Positions 1 to 6,034 of a stretch of DNA of 12,425 nucleotides are shown here, piece by piece. Source of the stretch: DASPKW01 sp038244055 (lineage in GTDB: Bacteria > Planctomycetota > Phycisphaerae > Tepidisphaerales > Tepidisphaeraceae); NCBI GenBank assembly GCA_038244055.1, contig JBBRTW010000195.1, forward strand, positions 1 to 12,425, written 5' to 3'. Both the position numbers and the translations under genes were made by a program. The notes beneath the pieces were generated by a model. It was not told the DNA's origin and made no database searches. It was given only the letters and a program-made list of their open reading frames with translations. Positions within the stretch are counted from its first letter, which is position 1; the number at the start of each line of letters is the position of its first letter.

Positions 1-483
1 AAGGGCCTCGAATACCCGGTCGTCGCGATCATCGGCCTCGAAGAAGGCTGCCTCCCCCACGCCCGCGCCCGCGGTAATGAGAATGAAATGGAAGAGGAGC
101 GCCGCCTCTGCTTCGTCGGCGTCACCCGCGCTGAAGAACGCCTCATCCTCTCCAAAGCCGCCTACCGCACCATCCGCGGCCTGCGCGAGCGCACCGTGCA
201 ATCCCCCTTCCTCAACGAGATGAGCCAGGACGATATCCAGGTCATCGACCGCGCCGGCCTGGGCGATGGCCTCGATGACATCGACCGCCGCGAAGCCGAA
301 GACCAATCCCGCGGTTTGGCCGCCCAGTTCCGCAAAGGCCAGTTGGTCCGCCACAAAACCTTCGGTTTGGGCCGCGTCGCCGAAGTCACCCCCATGGGCT
401 CCCAGACCCGCGCGGTCGTGGAGTTCAATCAGGCCGGAAGAAAGACACTCATCCTGGAATACGCGCGGCTGGATGCGGTGTAG
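1..483 (+). CDS. UvrD/PcrA-type superfamily 1 DNA helicase, C-terminal part (partial)
   Basis: This is the last 160 codons of an ATP-dependent 3'-5' DNA helicase of the UvrD/PcrA/Rep group, which works in DNA repair and replication restart. The reading frame is open from base 1, so the 5' part lies outside the window. Visible residues 1-20 carry helicase motif V (KGLEYPVV, then GLEEGCLPH). Residues 31-48 carry motif VI (EEERRLCFVGVTRAEERL), where the arginine of VTRAE is the finger that contacts the ATP gamma-phosphate. A charged linker follows. Residues about 110-160 form the small C-terminal Tudor-like domain of PcrA/UvrD (FRKGQLVRHKTFGLGRV), known in that family to contact RNA polymerase. 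The short linker between PH and the EEERR block is PcrA-like. I cannot choose between pcrA and uvrD from this fragment, so I give no symbol. The gene converges on the zinc-ribbon gene, with inverted and heptamer repeats between them. Confidence 0.95.
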   Translation, partial: KGLEYPVVAIIGLEEGCLPHARARGNENEMEEERRLCFVGVTRAEERLILSKAAYRTIRGLRERTVQSPFLNEMSQDDIQVIDRAGLGDGLDDIDRREAEDQSRGLAAQFRKGQLVRHKTFGLGRVAEVTPMGSQTRAVVEFNQAGRKTLILEYARLDAV

Positions 484-494
484 GCATGGGTCGA

Positions 495-536
495 TTGTCC
501 ATCGTCAATTGTCCATTGCCCAATGCCAGTTGCTCC
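495..536 (+). repeat. Degenerate heptamer array (TTGTCCA-like), six units
   Basis: Six consecutive 7-nt units can be read starting 12 nt after the helicase stop: TTGTCCA, TCGTCAA, TTGTCCA, TTGCCCA, ATGCCAG, TTGCTCC. Two are identical and the rest diverge. It resembles a decayed short tandemly repeated sequence of the heptanucleotide type known from cyanobacteria. No gene fits here. Confidence 0.55.
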
Positions 537-552
537 GCGGAAGGCCGTCCTC

Positions 553-616
553 AGGGTCGGGAGCCGGCCACCAGAAACGCCAATACGCTGACGACGGATC
601 CCCGGCTCCCGACCCT
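553..616. repeat. Perfect 15-bp inverted repeat between convergent genes (REP-like / bidirectional terminator candidate)
   Basis: AGGGTCGGGAGCCGG (553-567) is the exact reverse complement of CCGGCTCCCGACCCT (602-616). The 34-nt spacer contains a GGATCC palindrome at 596-601. The element lies between the helicase stop (483) and the converging zinc-ribbon stop (654), so a transcript from either side would form the stem. Only TTT follows the stem on +, so it is not a textbook intrinsic terminator. A dispersed REP-type element or a transcript-end stabiliser is equally possible. The rest of 484-653 shows no gene. Confidence 0.6.
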
Positions 617-653
617 TTCATATGACTTACCGAAAAATCTTAATGAACCATCC

Positions 654-989
654 TCACCTGTGAGCCGTTGGCCGACGCCGTGCAATCTTCCCACACTCCG
701 GGCATCGCTCCGGTGAGGCCCGCAGGTCGTACCCACAGCGCATGCAAAGCCCCAAATGCCGCCGCTGCCGATCGCGCTGCAGGCGCAGATGGCCGAAGGT
801 CGTGAGCCAGCCGATCAGCACCGGAGCCGTAAAGATGAGGGCGACCGTGATCTCCCAGGGCCAATGATTCAAAAGTACGCCAATGAGGCAACCCGGGAAC
901 AGGAACATCCACGCGCCCGCCGTCACGCCCGTCGCGAGTGCGGATCGATAATTGATCCGAACCCGCGTATCAGCCGCCTGATCGCCCAT
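654..989 (-). CDS. Two-helix membrane protein with C-terminal zinc ribbon
   Basis: This is a predicted inner-membrane protein of 111 residues with unknown function. Two hydrophobic helices (about 19-41 and 47-66) are followed by a basic stretch (RLQRDRQRRH) and a zinc ribbon with Cys82, Cys85, Cys96 and Cys99 in the pattern CMRCGYDLR...CPECG. This ribbon recurs at the ends of many short planctomycete membrane proteins, none with a defined role that I know of. I chose the ATG at 989 because a GGAGG lies 8 nt upstream. An in-frame ATG at 1061 would add 24 residues of low-quality sequence and has no ribosome site. The upstream cupredoxin gene on the same strand ends 108 nt away, with a hairpin in between, so cotranscription is uncertain. 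The protein could be a membrane anchor for a zinc-binding partner; that is only inference. Confidence 0.75.
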   Translation of the reverse strand: MGDQAADTRVRINYRSALATGVTAGAWMFLFPGCLIGVLLNHWPWEITVALIFTAPVLIGWLTTFGHLRLQRDRQRRHLGLCMRCGYDLRASPERCPECGKIARRRPTAHR

Positions 990-1015
990 CTCCGGCCCCT
1001 CCAAGCGCGCAGGAG

Positions 1016-1042
1016 AACATGCCGGCGTCGAACCGGCATGTT
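1016..1042 (-). terminator. 10-bp perfect hairpin after the cupredoxin gene
   Basis: AACATGCCGG (1016-1025) and CCGGCATGTT (1033-1042) pair perfectly across a 7-nt loop. On the - strand it sits 56 nt after the cupredoxin stop and about 27 nt before the zinc-ribbon start. No T-run follows, so it may be a weak or Rho-assisted terminator, an mRNA 3'-end stabiliser, or a REP-type repeat. Confidence 0.45.
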
Positions 1043-1097
1043 GGCCCGCATCTTCCTGCATGGTTAATCCAAAATACCCGATGCGCTCCGCGCGAAA

Positions 1098-1943
1098 TTA
1101 TTTCGCCGCGGTCGCGCCCGCCGCCGCCGTGGTCCCGGGCGTCTTCACGACCGTCGCCGCCTTATCGCAATCCGGGCACGACTGATCGGCCGGAGCGCTC
1201 ACCAAAGTCTCCTTCACTGCCGGCTCGGCCGCCGCCGCCTTGGGCTTGAAGGTGAACTTCACCGCATCGCACTTGCCGTCCTTGATCGTGATCTCGGCCT
1301 CCTGCGTGCCCAGCTTTTCCTGCCAGGCGTTGAGCGTGTACTTGCCGTCCTTGAGGCCCTTGGTGTCGATCGTGAACTTCCCATCATCGCCGGTGACGGC
1401 CGAGAACGGGTGCTCCAGAACAACGACCCAAGTGGCCATCCACGGATGCACATCGCACTTGGTCTTGTAGCGCTCGGCCACCTTGTTGGCCTTGCCGGTC
1501 ATGTCGTTGACCGCGCCGCCGGTCTGCGGGAAGTTGAACTCGCCGTTGTCCCTCGACAGCCCATGCACGTTATGCAGAAAGCCGTCGCTGTTCTTCACTT
1601 CGAACTTCTGCCCCACCATCATCGTCACCACATGCGGCGTGTAGATGCACCCCTTCTGATCCAGCAGCACGCCCGTCTTGGGCATTTCCCCGCCGAGGTT
1701 CGTTCCATCGGGCTTGATGAAAACCGCCACATTCTTGAGCTCGCCCTTCTCGCCCACGACGATGGTTTCTTCCATCACGGGGTTGGCGTGCATCTTGGCG
1801 CAGTCGGCCACCGCCGCCATCTTGATTTCCTTCATCTTCGGGGCCGTGCCTTCGAACACGGCCGTCCCGGAAATCTCCGCCATCGAAACCGAAGCAAAAC
1901 CGGCCGAAATCGCCAGCGCCGACAACCAAATGCGACCCTTCAT
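1098..1943 (-). CDS. Exported cupredoxin-like protein with carboxypeptidase-regulatory-like domain
   Basis: This is a 281-residue exported protein, probably a periplasmic or cell-surface copper protein. A signal peptide (MKGRIWLSALAISAGFASVSMA) leads into a beta-rich domain at about 23-175. Candidate type 1 copper ligands are His124 or His127 (SDGFLHNVH) and the Cys163-x2-His166-x2-Met169 block (CDVHPWM), which matches the plastocyanin ligand spacing. Residues about 180-222 (HPFSAVTGDDGKFTI...LNAWQEKLGTQEAEITI) form a carboxypeptidase-regulatory-like Ig fold. The tail is Ala/Thr-rich with an extra CPDC at 256-259. This two-domain form is common in planctomycetes and is often annotated as plastocyanin-like or methylamine-utilisation-like; its electron partner is unknown. 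The ATG at 1943 has AAGGAG 7 nt upstream and begins the signal peptide; the longer reading frame to 2087 has no such support. The stop codon lies in the loop of a small palindrome (GCGAAA/TTTCGC, 1092-1106). Confidence 0.85.
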   Translation of the reverse strand: MKGRIWLSALAISAGFASVSMAEISGTAVFEGTAPKMKEIKMAAVADCAKMHANPVMEETIVVGEKGELKNVAVFIKPDGTNLGGEMPKTGVLLDQKGCIYTPHVVTMMVGQKFEVKNSDGFLHNVHGLSRDNGEFNFPQTGGAVNDMTGKANKVAERYKTKCDVHPWMATWVVVLEHPFSAVTGDDGKFTIDTKGLKDGKYTLNAWQEKLGTQEAEITIKDGKCDAVKFTFKPKAAAAEPAVKETLVSAPADQSCPDCDKAATVVKTPGTTAAAGATAAK

Positions 1944-2105
1944 GGGAAGCTCCTTAATCTCTATATTCACTGAACTCGTCTCCAGCCCCCGCGCCCAGGA
2001 ACGTCCTGCGCGGCGGGATCTCTCATCAGACCAACTAAAGCGTACTTCGTTGGCCGGACAATTTCCATACCGCGCGCCAGGGTTCATCGTTGCCCCTTGC
2101 CGTAT

Positions 2106-2208
2106 CGTAGCTCACGTAGCTCGACGTTCCGATGTCGAGGCTTTCGAATCTATGACCCCCCAAACTCGACATCGGAATGTCGAGCTAGCTACTTTCAATC
2201 GAGCTACG
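2106..2208. repeat. Compound palindromic REP-like element (nested hairpins)
   Basis: Two 23-nt arms, 2117-2139 and 2165-2187, are inverted copies of each other with a single mismatch, separated by 25 nt. Each arm is also a hairpin by itself. The right arm is CTCGACAT-CGGA-ATGTCGAG, a perfect 8-bp stem with a 4-nt loop. The left arm has the same stem with one G-U pair. Outside them, CGTAGCTC occurs directly twice (2106-2113, 2115-2122) and inverted once (GAGCTACG, 2201-2208). It begins about 23 nt after the PEP-CTERM stop on the - strand. The paired-hairpin architecture is that of REP/BIME elements mobilised by REP-associated tyrosine transposases in other bacteria. No transposase gene is present here. 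The rest of 1944-2230 shows no gene. Confidence 0.7.
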
Positions 2209-2230
2209 TTGTTCACTGGAAATGACCGAA

Positions 2231-3079
2231 TCAATCGCGATTGCGGCGCGGACGCACCAGCATCGTGATGCCAGCGCCCGCCAGCAGCGTGAGCGTGCCC
2301 GGCTCCGGCGTCGCCGTGGCGGAAAAATTGTCGATGGCGATCGTGTCGTTGACGGCCACGCCATTGACGCGGAAGGCCACCGAGCCGCTGCCATCGTACG
2401 CATTGCTCAGGGCGCTGGTGAGTGTCTGATTGCCGCTCGTGGCGACCAGGCCGTCCGGGTCCGTCACCGTCAGATTGAAAACCGGGTCCGCCGCGGATGT
2501 TTCAGTCAGCGTGAGCGTGAGCGGAATACCGGCCGCGATCGAATTCGTCGAGCCGGTTCCGCCACCTGTGGCCGAACCCGTGGCCAGGTTAAAGGTGCTG
2601 GTGAAAAAGGCGGTGCCGGCGGCCGTACTCGTCGAGTTCGCCCCGTAGAATAGCCGGATCTGCAGGGAGGCGGTGTTGATCGTATTGATCAGCGCCAGAA
2701 CCCCGGTGTTGTCGCTCTGGATTCGCGTGAACAGGCCCATCGACGATGAATTGCTGATGGCGGCGGTGCCGGGCGTGAAATCCGCCTGGAGCGTTTCGCT
2801 TTGGAAATCGGTCGGTCCCTGCAAGCCATCGCCCGGATTTGTGTCATAACGGACGATCGAAGTCCCCCCAGCGGAAGCCGCCGTATAGACCAGATTCTGG
2901 TTCGTGCTGTTATACACGACCTGGGTGCCGGCCAGTGTTGCGACGAAATTCGCGGTGTAATCGGTCGAGGTGGTGAAGGCGATGTTCGGCACCACGGCCG
3001 CCCCAGCGCGGATCGAGAAAACCAACGCCGCCGCGCCGGCTAAAACCGCCGATCGAATAAATTGCCGAAACTGACGCAT
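2231..3079 (-). CDS. PEP-CTERM sorting-signal exported protein
   Basis: This is a 282-residue secreted protein that is probably processed by an exosortase. It starts with a signal peptide (about 1-28, MRQFRQFIRSAVLAG...). A long Ser/Thr/Gly/Ala-rich beta-type body follows, with no catalytic motif that I recognise. It ends in a PEP-CTERM signal: Pro258-Glu259-Pro260, a short hydrophobic helix (about 263-275) and a basic tail (RPRRNRD). In other bacteria such proteins are cleaved at PEP and linked to the surface or to exopolysaccharide. The segment AVNDTIAIDNFSATATPEP just before the signal is the usual planctomycete ending and hints at a lectin-like or concanavalin-like beta-sandwich, but I could not confirm that fold. 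The ATG at 3079 begins the signal peptide and has GGAG 10 nt upstream and an extended -10 box about 35 nt upstream; ATGs at 3109 and 3133 are less likely. No exosortase gene is in this window. Confidence 0.85.
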   Translation of the reverse strand: MRQFRQFIRSAVLAGAAALVFSIRAGAAVVPNIAFTTSTDYTANFVATLAGTQVVYNSTNQNLVYTAASAGGTSIVRYDTNPGDGLQGPTDFQSETLQADFTPGTAAISNSSSMGLFTRIQSDNTGVLALINTINTASLQIRLFYGANSTSTAAGTAFFTSTFNLATGSATGGGTGSTNSIAAGIPLTLTLTETSAADPVFNLTVTDPDGLVATSGNQTLTSALSNAYDGSGSVAFRVNGVAVNDTIAIDNFSATATPEPGTLTLLAGAGITMLVRPRRNRD

Positions 3080-3111
3080 TTCTCTCACTGCTCCAAAAGC
3101 ATCCCTCATGA

Positions 3112-3120
3112 AAGATATCA
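3112..3120 (-). promoter_or_regulatory. Extended -10 promoter for the PEP-CTERM gene
   Basis: On the - strand this reads TGATATCTT, that is TGn followed by TATCTT, an extended -10 box. It predicts a start point near 3105 and a leader of about 26 nt containing the GGAG that serves the ATG at 3079. No convincing -35 hexamer is present, which extended -10 promoters tolerate. Seen by eye only. Confidence 0.4.
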
Positions 3121-3178
3121 CCAGGACGGCCATCCCGACAATCGCGGAATTCTGCCCAAACGGAATTTACACGCCGGA

Positions 3179-3194
3179 GGTGATGTGAATCACC
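3179..3194. promoter_or_regulatory. Crp/Fnr-like dyad upstream of the PEP-CTERM gene
   Basis: GGTGAT-GTGA-ATCACC is a perfect 6-bp dyad with a 4-nt centre. Its core TGAT-N4-ATCA matches the half-site layout of Fnr-family regulators. It is centred about 80 bp upstream of the predicted PEP-CTERM start point, a position used by upstream-acting activators of this family. The regulator is unknown and the match may be chance. Confidence 0.35.
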
Positions 3195-3226
3195 GGAATC
3201 TGGGCGGACTCTTCCGGTTGTTACAT

Positions 3227-3313
3227 GCCCAATCGCCCAACCCAGTCAATGCCCCAACCCCCACACCCCATACTCACAGTTGGCCTCCCCTTAAGTTTTT
3301 GGTTTTTAGTTTC
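3227..3313. repeat. Degenerate 7-nt periodic tract after the monooxygenase gene
   Basis: The last part (3293-3313) reads as three heptamers, AAGTTTT, TGGTTTT, TAGTTTC. The preceding C-rich stretch (3227-3283) can be cut into 7-nt units with repeated CCC and CA but is strongly degenerate. On the - strand the tract starts 19 nt after the monooxygenase stop. The rest of 3080-3332 holds the PEP-CTERM promoter and a dyad, and no gene. Confidence 0.35.
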
Positions 3314-3332
3314 CAATTCTCGTCTTCCCAAA

Positions 3333-5225
3333 TCACTCCAAAACGTGCCCCGTAAAATACCCAATCATCATCTCATCCCACGTCTGCTCCCCAAACCGCA
3401 CCGCCTTGTTCGGATTCGGATTGGCCGGGTTCTCCTTTGAATTGTCGTACCACCCCGTCACCTTCAGCCGCGTTCCGGCCGGCACATCGATCGGCCGCGC
3501 CAGCACGTACTCCATCTGCCAGTTGAAATCGTAGCGCGGCACCTCCAGGATGACCTCGCTCTTACCATCGGGATAAAACAGCTCGTACCGAAACGCCTTC
3601 CCGCGCACATGCGCGTGCGGGTTCAGTGAAATCAGCCGCGATTTGTTGAACAGCGTGTACGTCGCCGAAATCTCATGATTCCCCGCGTTCGGCGGGATCG
3701 AGAAAAACTTCGTCGCGGCCGCCTTGGTCTGCAATTCATACTTCGGCGGCGCATCCGCGAATTTCAGCCCGATCCGCGGGTGATCCACCGCTTCCTTCCC
3801 GTTGGTCGTGTAGTGGATCTGGAAGACCAGCGTCGCCCCCTTGGGCAGTAGCTTGGCCGTCCCCTCGGGGAACGCGATCGCCCCCTGCCCCGGCACCATC
3901 CCCGCGAAATAGCCGTTCAGACCGCCCCCCACCGCCTTGTACTGCTTGGCCCGCGGATCGCTCGGCGGCAGCGAGATGAACACCAGCAGATGATGCACCA
4001 CCTCCGGCGCGCTCGGCCGAATCTCCACCGCCGACACCCACTTGTCCTCCGTCAATTTCGTCTGCGCCAGCGCGTACCGATACGGAACCGTCCCCTTCGC
4101 CGGCACGTTCTGCGCATTGGCCTCCAGCACCAGGTCCGGCTTGCCGATCCGCCACCCCGTCACGAATTTCCGCGCCACCGGCCCATCCGCCGCGTTGCCC
4201 TCCGCCATCCCCGCATCGATCCACGCGATCAGATCCTCCCGATCCCGATCCGACAGACTCCGATCGCTCGAGAATTCATGGCTCATGGTCTTATCCGCGA
4301 ACCACGGCGGCATGGTCCGCCGCCCGACGACCTTCTTGATCATCGCCGAATGCTCTTTCGCATCCGCATAACTGGCCAGCTCAAACGGCGCATTCTCCCC
4401 GTTTCGGTGGCATTCCGCACAATGGCTCTGCACGATCCGCGAAATGCGATTGTGATAAGTCATCCCCTCGCCCGCCTTCATGGACCTTCCGTTCTCACCC
4501 GCCTTCGCGATCGTCAGCGCGCACCCCGGCGCGGTCGTCGCCTCAACCCCAGGCCGATCATCCACCAGCACCGCATCCAGCGCCGCCGCCAGGTAATGCT
4601 TCCGCGCCTCCGCCAGCGCATACCCCAGCCCATACTGGTCATCCACCGCGCCCCGATAAACCAGCGTCCGCGCCCGATCCAGCACAAAAACTTCCGTCGT
4701 GCTTCTCACCCCCAGCGCCTTCGCCAGCGACTGCTCCCGATCCGCCACATATCGCCCGCCCCACCCCTGCTTCTTCATCTCCCCCGCCTGCTCCTTCATC
4801 TTCTCGCCAGATTCATTGGCCGACACATTCACCGCCAAAAACGCCACTCCCTTTCCACGATACTTCGCCTCGATCTCCGCCAATGTCGGCCCATACTTCT
4901 TCGATACCGGGCAGGCCGCGCTGGTGATGCAGATCACCAATGCCTTACGATCGGCGTAGTCGGAGAGCTTCCCCGCCTTCCCTTCCAGATCCGTAAACCC
5001 AACATCCGCAACCCGCACCCCCACCCGATCCCCCGCCGCGATGACCGACGGCCCCTCGCGCACCACATCCTTGTCCATCTCCACCCGCGCTGATCCCTCG
5101 CCGCGCGCGTTCCCCCCTCCAACCAGCAAACCACCCGCGATCACCAACCCCAACAGGGTCGCACTGGCAAGTTGTAAGCTTGCCAGTGGCTGACGCCTGA
5201 CTACTTGAGTTCCAACCTTCACCAT
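3333..5225 (-). CDS. Redoxin / heme-binding / copper type II monooxygenase-like fusion protein
   Basis: This 630-residue exported protein has three parts. After a signal peptide (about 12-42), residues 60-225 form an AhpC/TSA-type redoxin with one cysteine in the active loop (ITSAACPVSKKYGP, Cys105). Residues about 258-345 hold a c-type heme motif, CAECH (269-273), then NGENAPF and RRTMPPWFAD, as in planctomycete cytochrome-like domains. Residues about 370-630 resemble the two-domain core of ascorbate-dependent copper monooxygenases (dopamine beta-hydroxylase and peptidyl-glycine hydroxylating type). His411-His412 and His471 (HYTTNG) could bind the first copper; His537-x-His539 (HAHVRG) and Met619 or Met620 (WDEMMIGYF) the second. 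Substrate is unknown. The ATG at 5225 has GGGAG upstream and leads into a good signal peptide. Part of that signal peptide is encoded by a 27-nt palindrome. The combination occurs widely in planctomycetes with no defined function that I know of. Confidence 0.88.
   Translation of the reverse strand: MVKVGTQVVRRQPLASLQLASATLLGLVIAGGLLVGGGNARGEGSARVEMDKDVVREGPSVIAAGDRVGVRVADVGFTDLEGKAGKLSDYADRKALVICITSAACPVSKKYGPTLAEIEAKYRGKGVAFLAVNVSANESGEKMKEQAGEMKKQGWGGRYVADREQSLAKALGVRSTTEVFVLDRARTLVYRGAVDDQYGLGYALAEARKHYLAAALDAVLVDDRPGVEATTAPGCALTIAKAGENGRSMKAGEGMTYHNRISRIVQSHCAECHRNGENAPFELASYADAKEHSAMIKKVVGRRTMPPWFADKTMSHEFSSDRSLSDRDREDLIAWIDAGMAEGNAADGPVARKFVTGWRIGKPDLVLEANAQNVPAKGTVPYRYALAQTKLTEDKWVSAVEIRPSAPEVVHHLLVFISLPPSDPRAKQYKAVGGGLNGYFAGMVPGQGAIAFPEGTAKLLPKGATLVFQIHYTTNGKEAVDHPRIGLKFADAPPKYELQTKAAATKFFSIPPNAGNHEISATYTLFNKSRLISLNPHAHVRGKAFRYELFYPDGKSEVILEVPRYDFNWQMEYVLARPIDVPAGTRLKVTGWYDNSKENPANPNPNKAVRFGEQTWDEMMIGYFTGHVLE
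5162..5188. repeat. Palindromic element inside the signal-peptide coding region
   Basis: CACTGGCAAG (5162-5171) and CTTGCCAGTG (5179-5188) are perfect 10-bp arms with a 7-nt spacer. They lie within codons about 13-21 of the monooxygenase gene and encode the LASLQLAS part of its signal peptide. An AAGCTT site spans the spacer and right arm. Its form (strong stem, short loop) is that of a REP-type element, but only one copy is in this window. Confidence 0.55.
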
Positions 5226-5436
5226 TCAATTCTCCCAGACAATCAAACCCCCATCTCAATGCAAATGATACCGCACTATTCCTATGCTATTTGTCCCTCG
5301 TTGTACCCGCCGACTGCTCAACTGTTACCAAATCCTTTGCGTCGTCGCCCCCTCAACCCAATCCGGCCGCCTCATCGCAGAACGCGCATCAAGCCGCTTG
5401 CGCCGTCGCGCCCCCCCTCCCGCCGTGCGCAACCCC

Positions 5437-5503
5437 CAACTCGCAACTCGCAACTCGCAACTCACAACTCGCAACTCGCAACTCGCAACTCGCAACTCGC
5501 AAC
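5437..5503. repeat. Perfect heptanucleotide tandem repeat (CAACTCG), nine full units
   Basis: CAACTCG is repeated nine times in a row from 5437 to 5499, then CAAC. Only the fourth unit differs (CAACTCA). On the - strand the array starts 6 nt after the small lipoprotein stop and reads CGAGTTG. A 7-nt unit would shift any reading frame through it, so copy number changes have no coding constraint here. It resembles the short tandemly repeated heptamers of cyanobacteria. The remaining part of 5226-5509 shows no gene; it should contain the monooxygenase promoter, but I see no convincing pair of hexamers. Confidence 0.9.
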
Positions 5504-5509
5504 CAACCC

Positions 5510-5857
5510 CTACCTCTTCTCCTCCACCTTCCAAACATAAGTCGCCCCATCCTCCCGTTCCGGCAGGTCGATCTGAATGCCCCGGGCGGTGGCGTGAATT
5601 CGATTGTCCGCGCGCATGAAGCCCACCTTTTCGCCCTTCTTGAGTTCCACGCTGTAAACCTCTTTTTCCTCCTCCTTGTCCTTGCCCGGCTCCTTCTTAA
5701 GCGTGTAGAGGCGGTAGGTCGCGGTGATGGGCACGGTGATCACATCCGCCGGGGCCGTTTTGTCGGCCTCAAGCATTTGGACGGTCTGGGTCGGTCCCTG
5801 GCAGCCGGCGGCGGCGAGAATCAGTGCGGCGATGCTAAAAGCCCATGCGAATCTCAT
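5510..5857 (-). CDS. Small predicted lipoprotein, unknown function
   Basis: This 115-residue protein is predicted to be a lipoprotein. The signal peptide MRFAWAFSIAALILAAAGCQG ends in a lipobox-like AAGC, with Cys19 as the lipidated residue. The -3 residue is Ala rather than Leu, so the box is slightly off consensus. The mature part is very charged, with a Lys/Glu-rich run (KKEPGKDKEEEKE, about 55-67), then VYSVELKKGEKVGF and a C-terminal beta-like segment ending YVWKVEEKR. I recognise no family. I chose the ATG at 5857 because GGAG lies 6 nt upstream; ATGs at 5869 and 5893 overlap or precede that site. The gene is transcribed away from the unknown-family gene at 6035, with 177 nt between them. 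A heptamer array follows its stop immediately. The monooxygenase gene on the same strand begins 284 nt downstream, so the two are probably separate units. Confidence 0.75.
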   Translation of the reverse strand: MRFAWAFSIAALILAAAGCQGPTQTVQMLEADKTAPADVITVPITATYRLYTLKKEPGKDKEEEKEVYSVELKKGEKVGFMRADNRIHATARGIQIDLPEREDGATYVWKVEEKR

Positions 5858-5963
5858 TTTCGACTCCATTCGAGGGGTATTTCTGCCGGCCATGCATTCT
5901 CAAGCCGGGCTTATCCCAGACTACCCCGGCCGATGAACCGGGTAAAGGATTCCCGGCATTGCA

Positions 5964-5993
5964 TTGAACATTTCCAGCCCTTGCCGATATGAT
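5964..5993 (+). promoter_or_regulatory. Sigma-70-like promoter for the 6035 gene
   Basis: TTGAAC (5964-5969) and TATGAT (5988-5993) are separated by 18 nt, close to the housekeeping consensus. The predicted start point near 6000 lies after the ATG at 5996, so that ATG would not be in the message. This supports the GTG at 6035, whose GGAGG lies at 6025-6029. Confidence 0.55.
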
Positions 5994-6034
5994 AGATGGT
6001 GGATTCTGGTCATTTCGATCGGGCGGAGGCTCTT

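Noticed and set aside
1944..2087. Longer form of the cupredoxin-like protein starting at 2087
   Set aside because: The extra 48 residues are charged with no homology signal and would place the signal peptide inside the protein. The ATG at 1943 has AAGGAG at a good distance.
3990..5093. 367-residue open frame on + opposite the monooxygenase
   Set aside because: It is Arg/Pro/His/Leu-rich without domains and is a shadow of a gene with three recognisable redox domains.
5437..5503. Possible CRISPR array
   Set aside because: The 7-nt units are directly adjacent with no spacers and no cas gene is in the window.
5291..5992. Open frames on + over the heptamer array, with NSQLATR repeats
   Set aside because: The repeated peptide arises from the 7-nt unit in all three frames, and the frames run antisense over the small lipoprotein.
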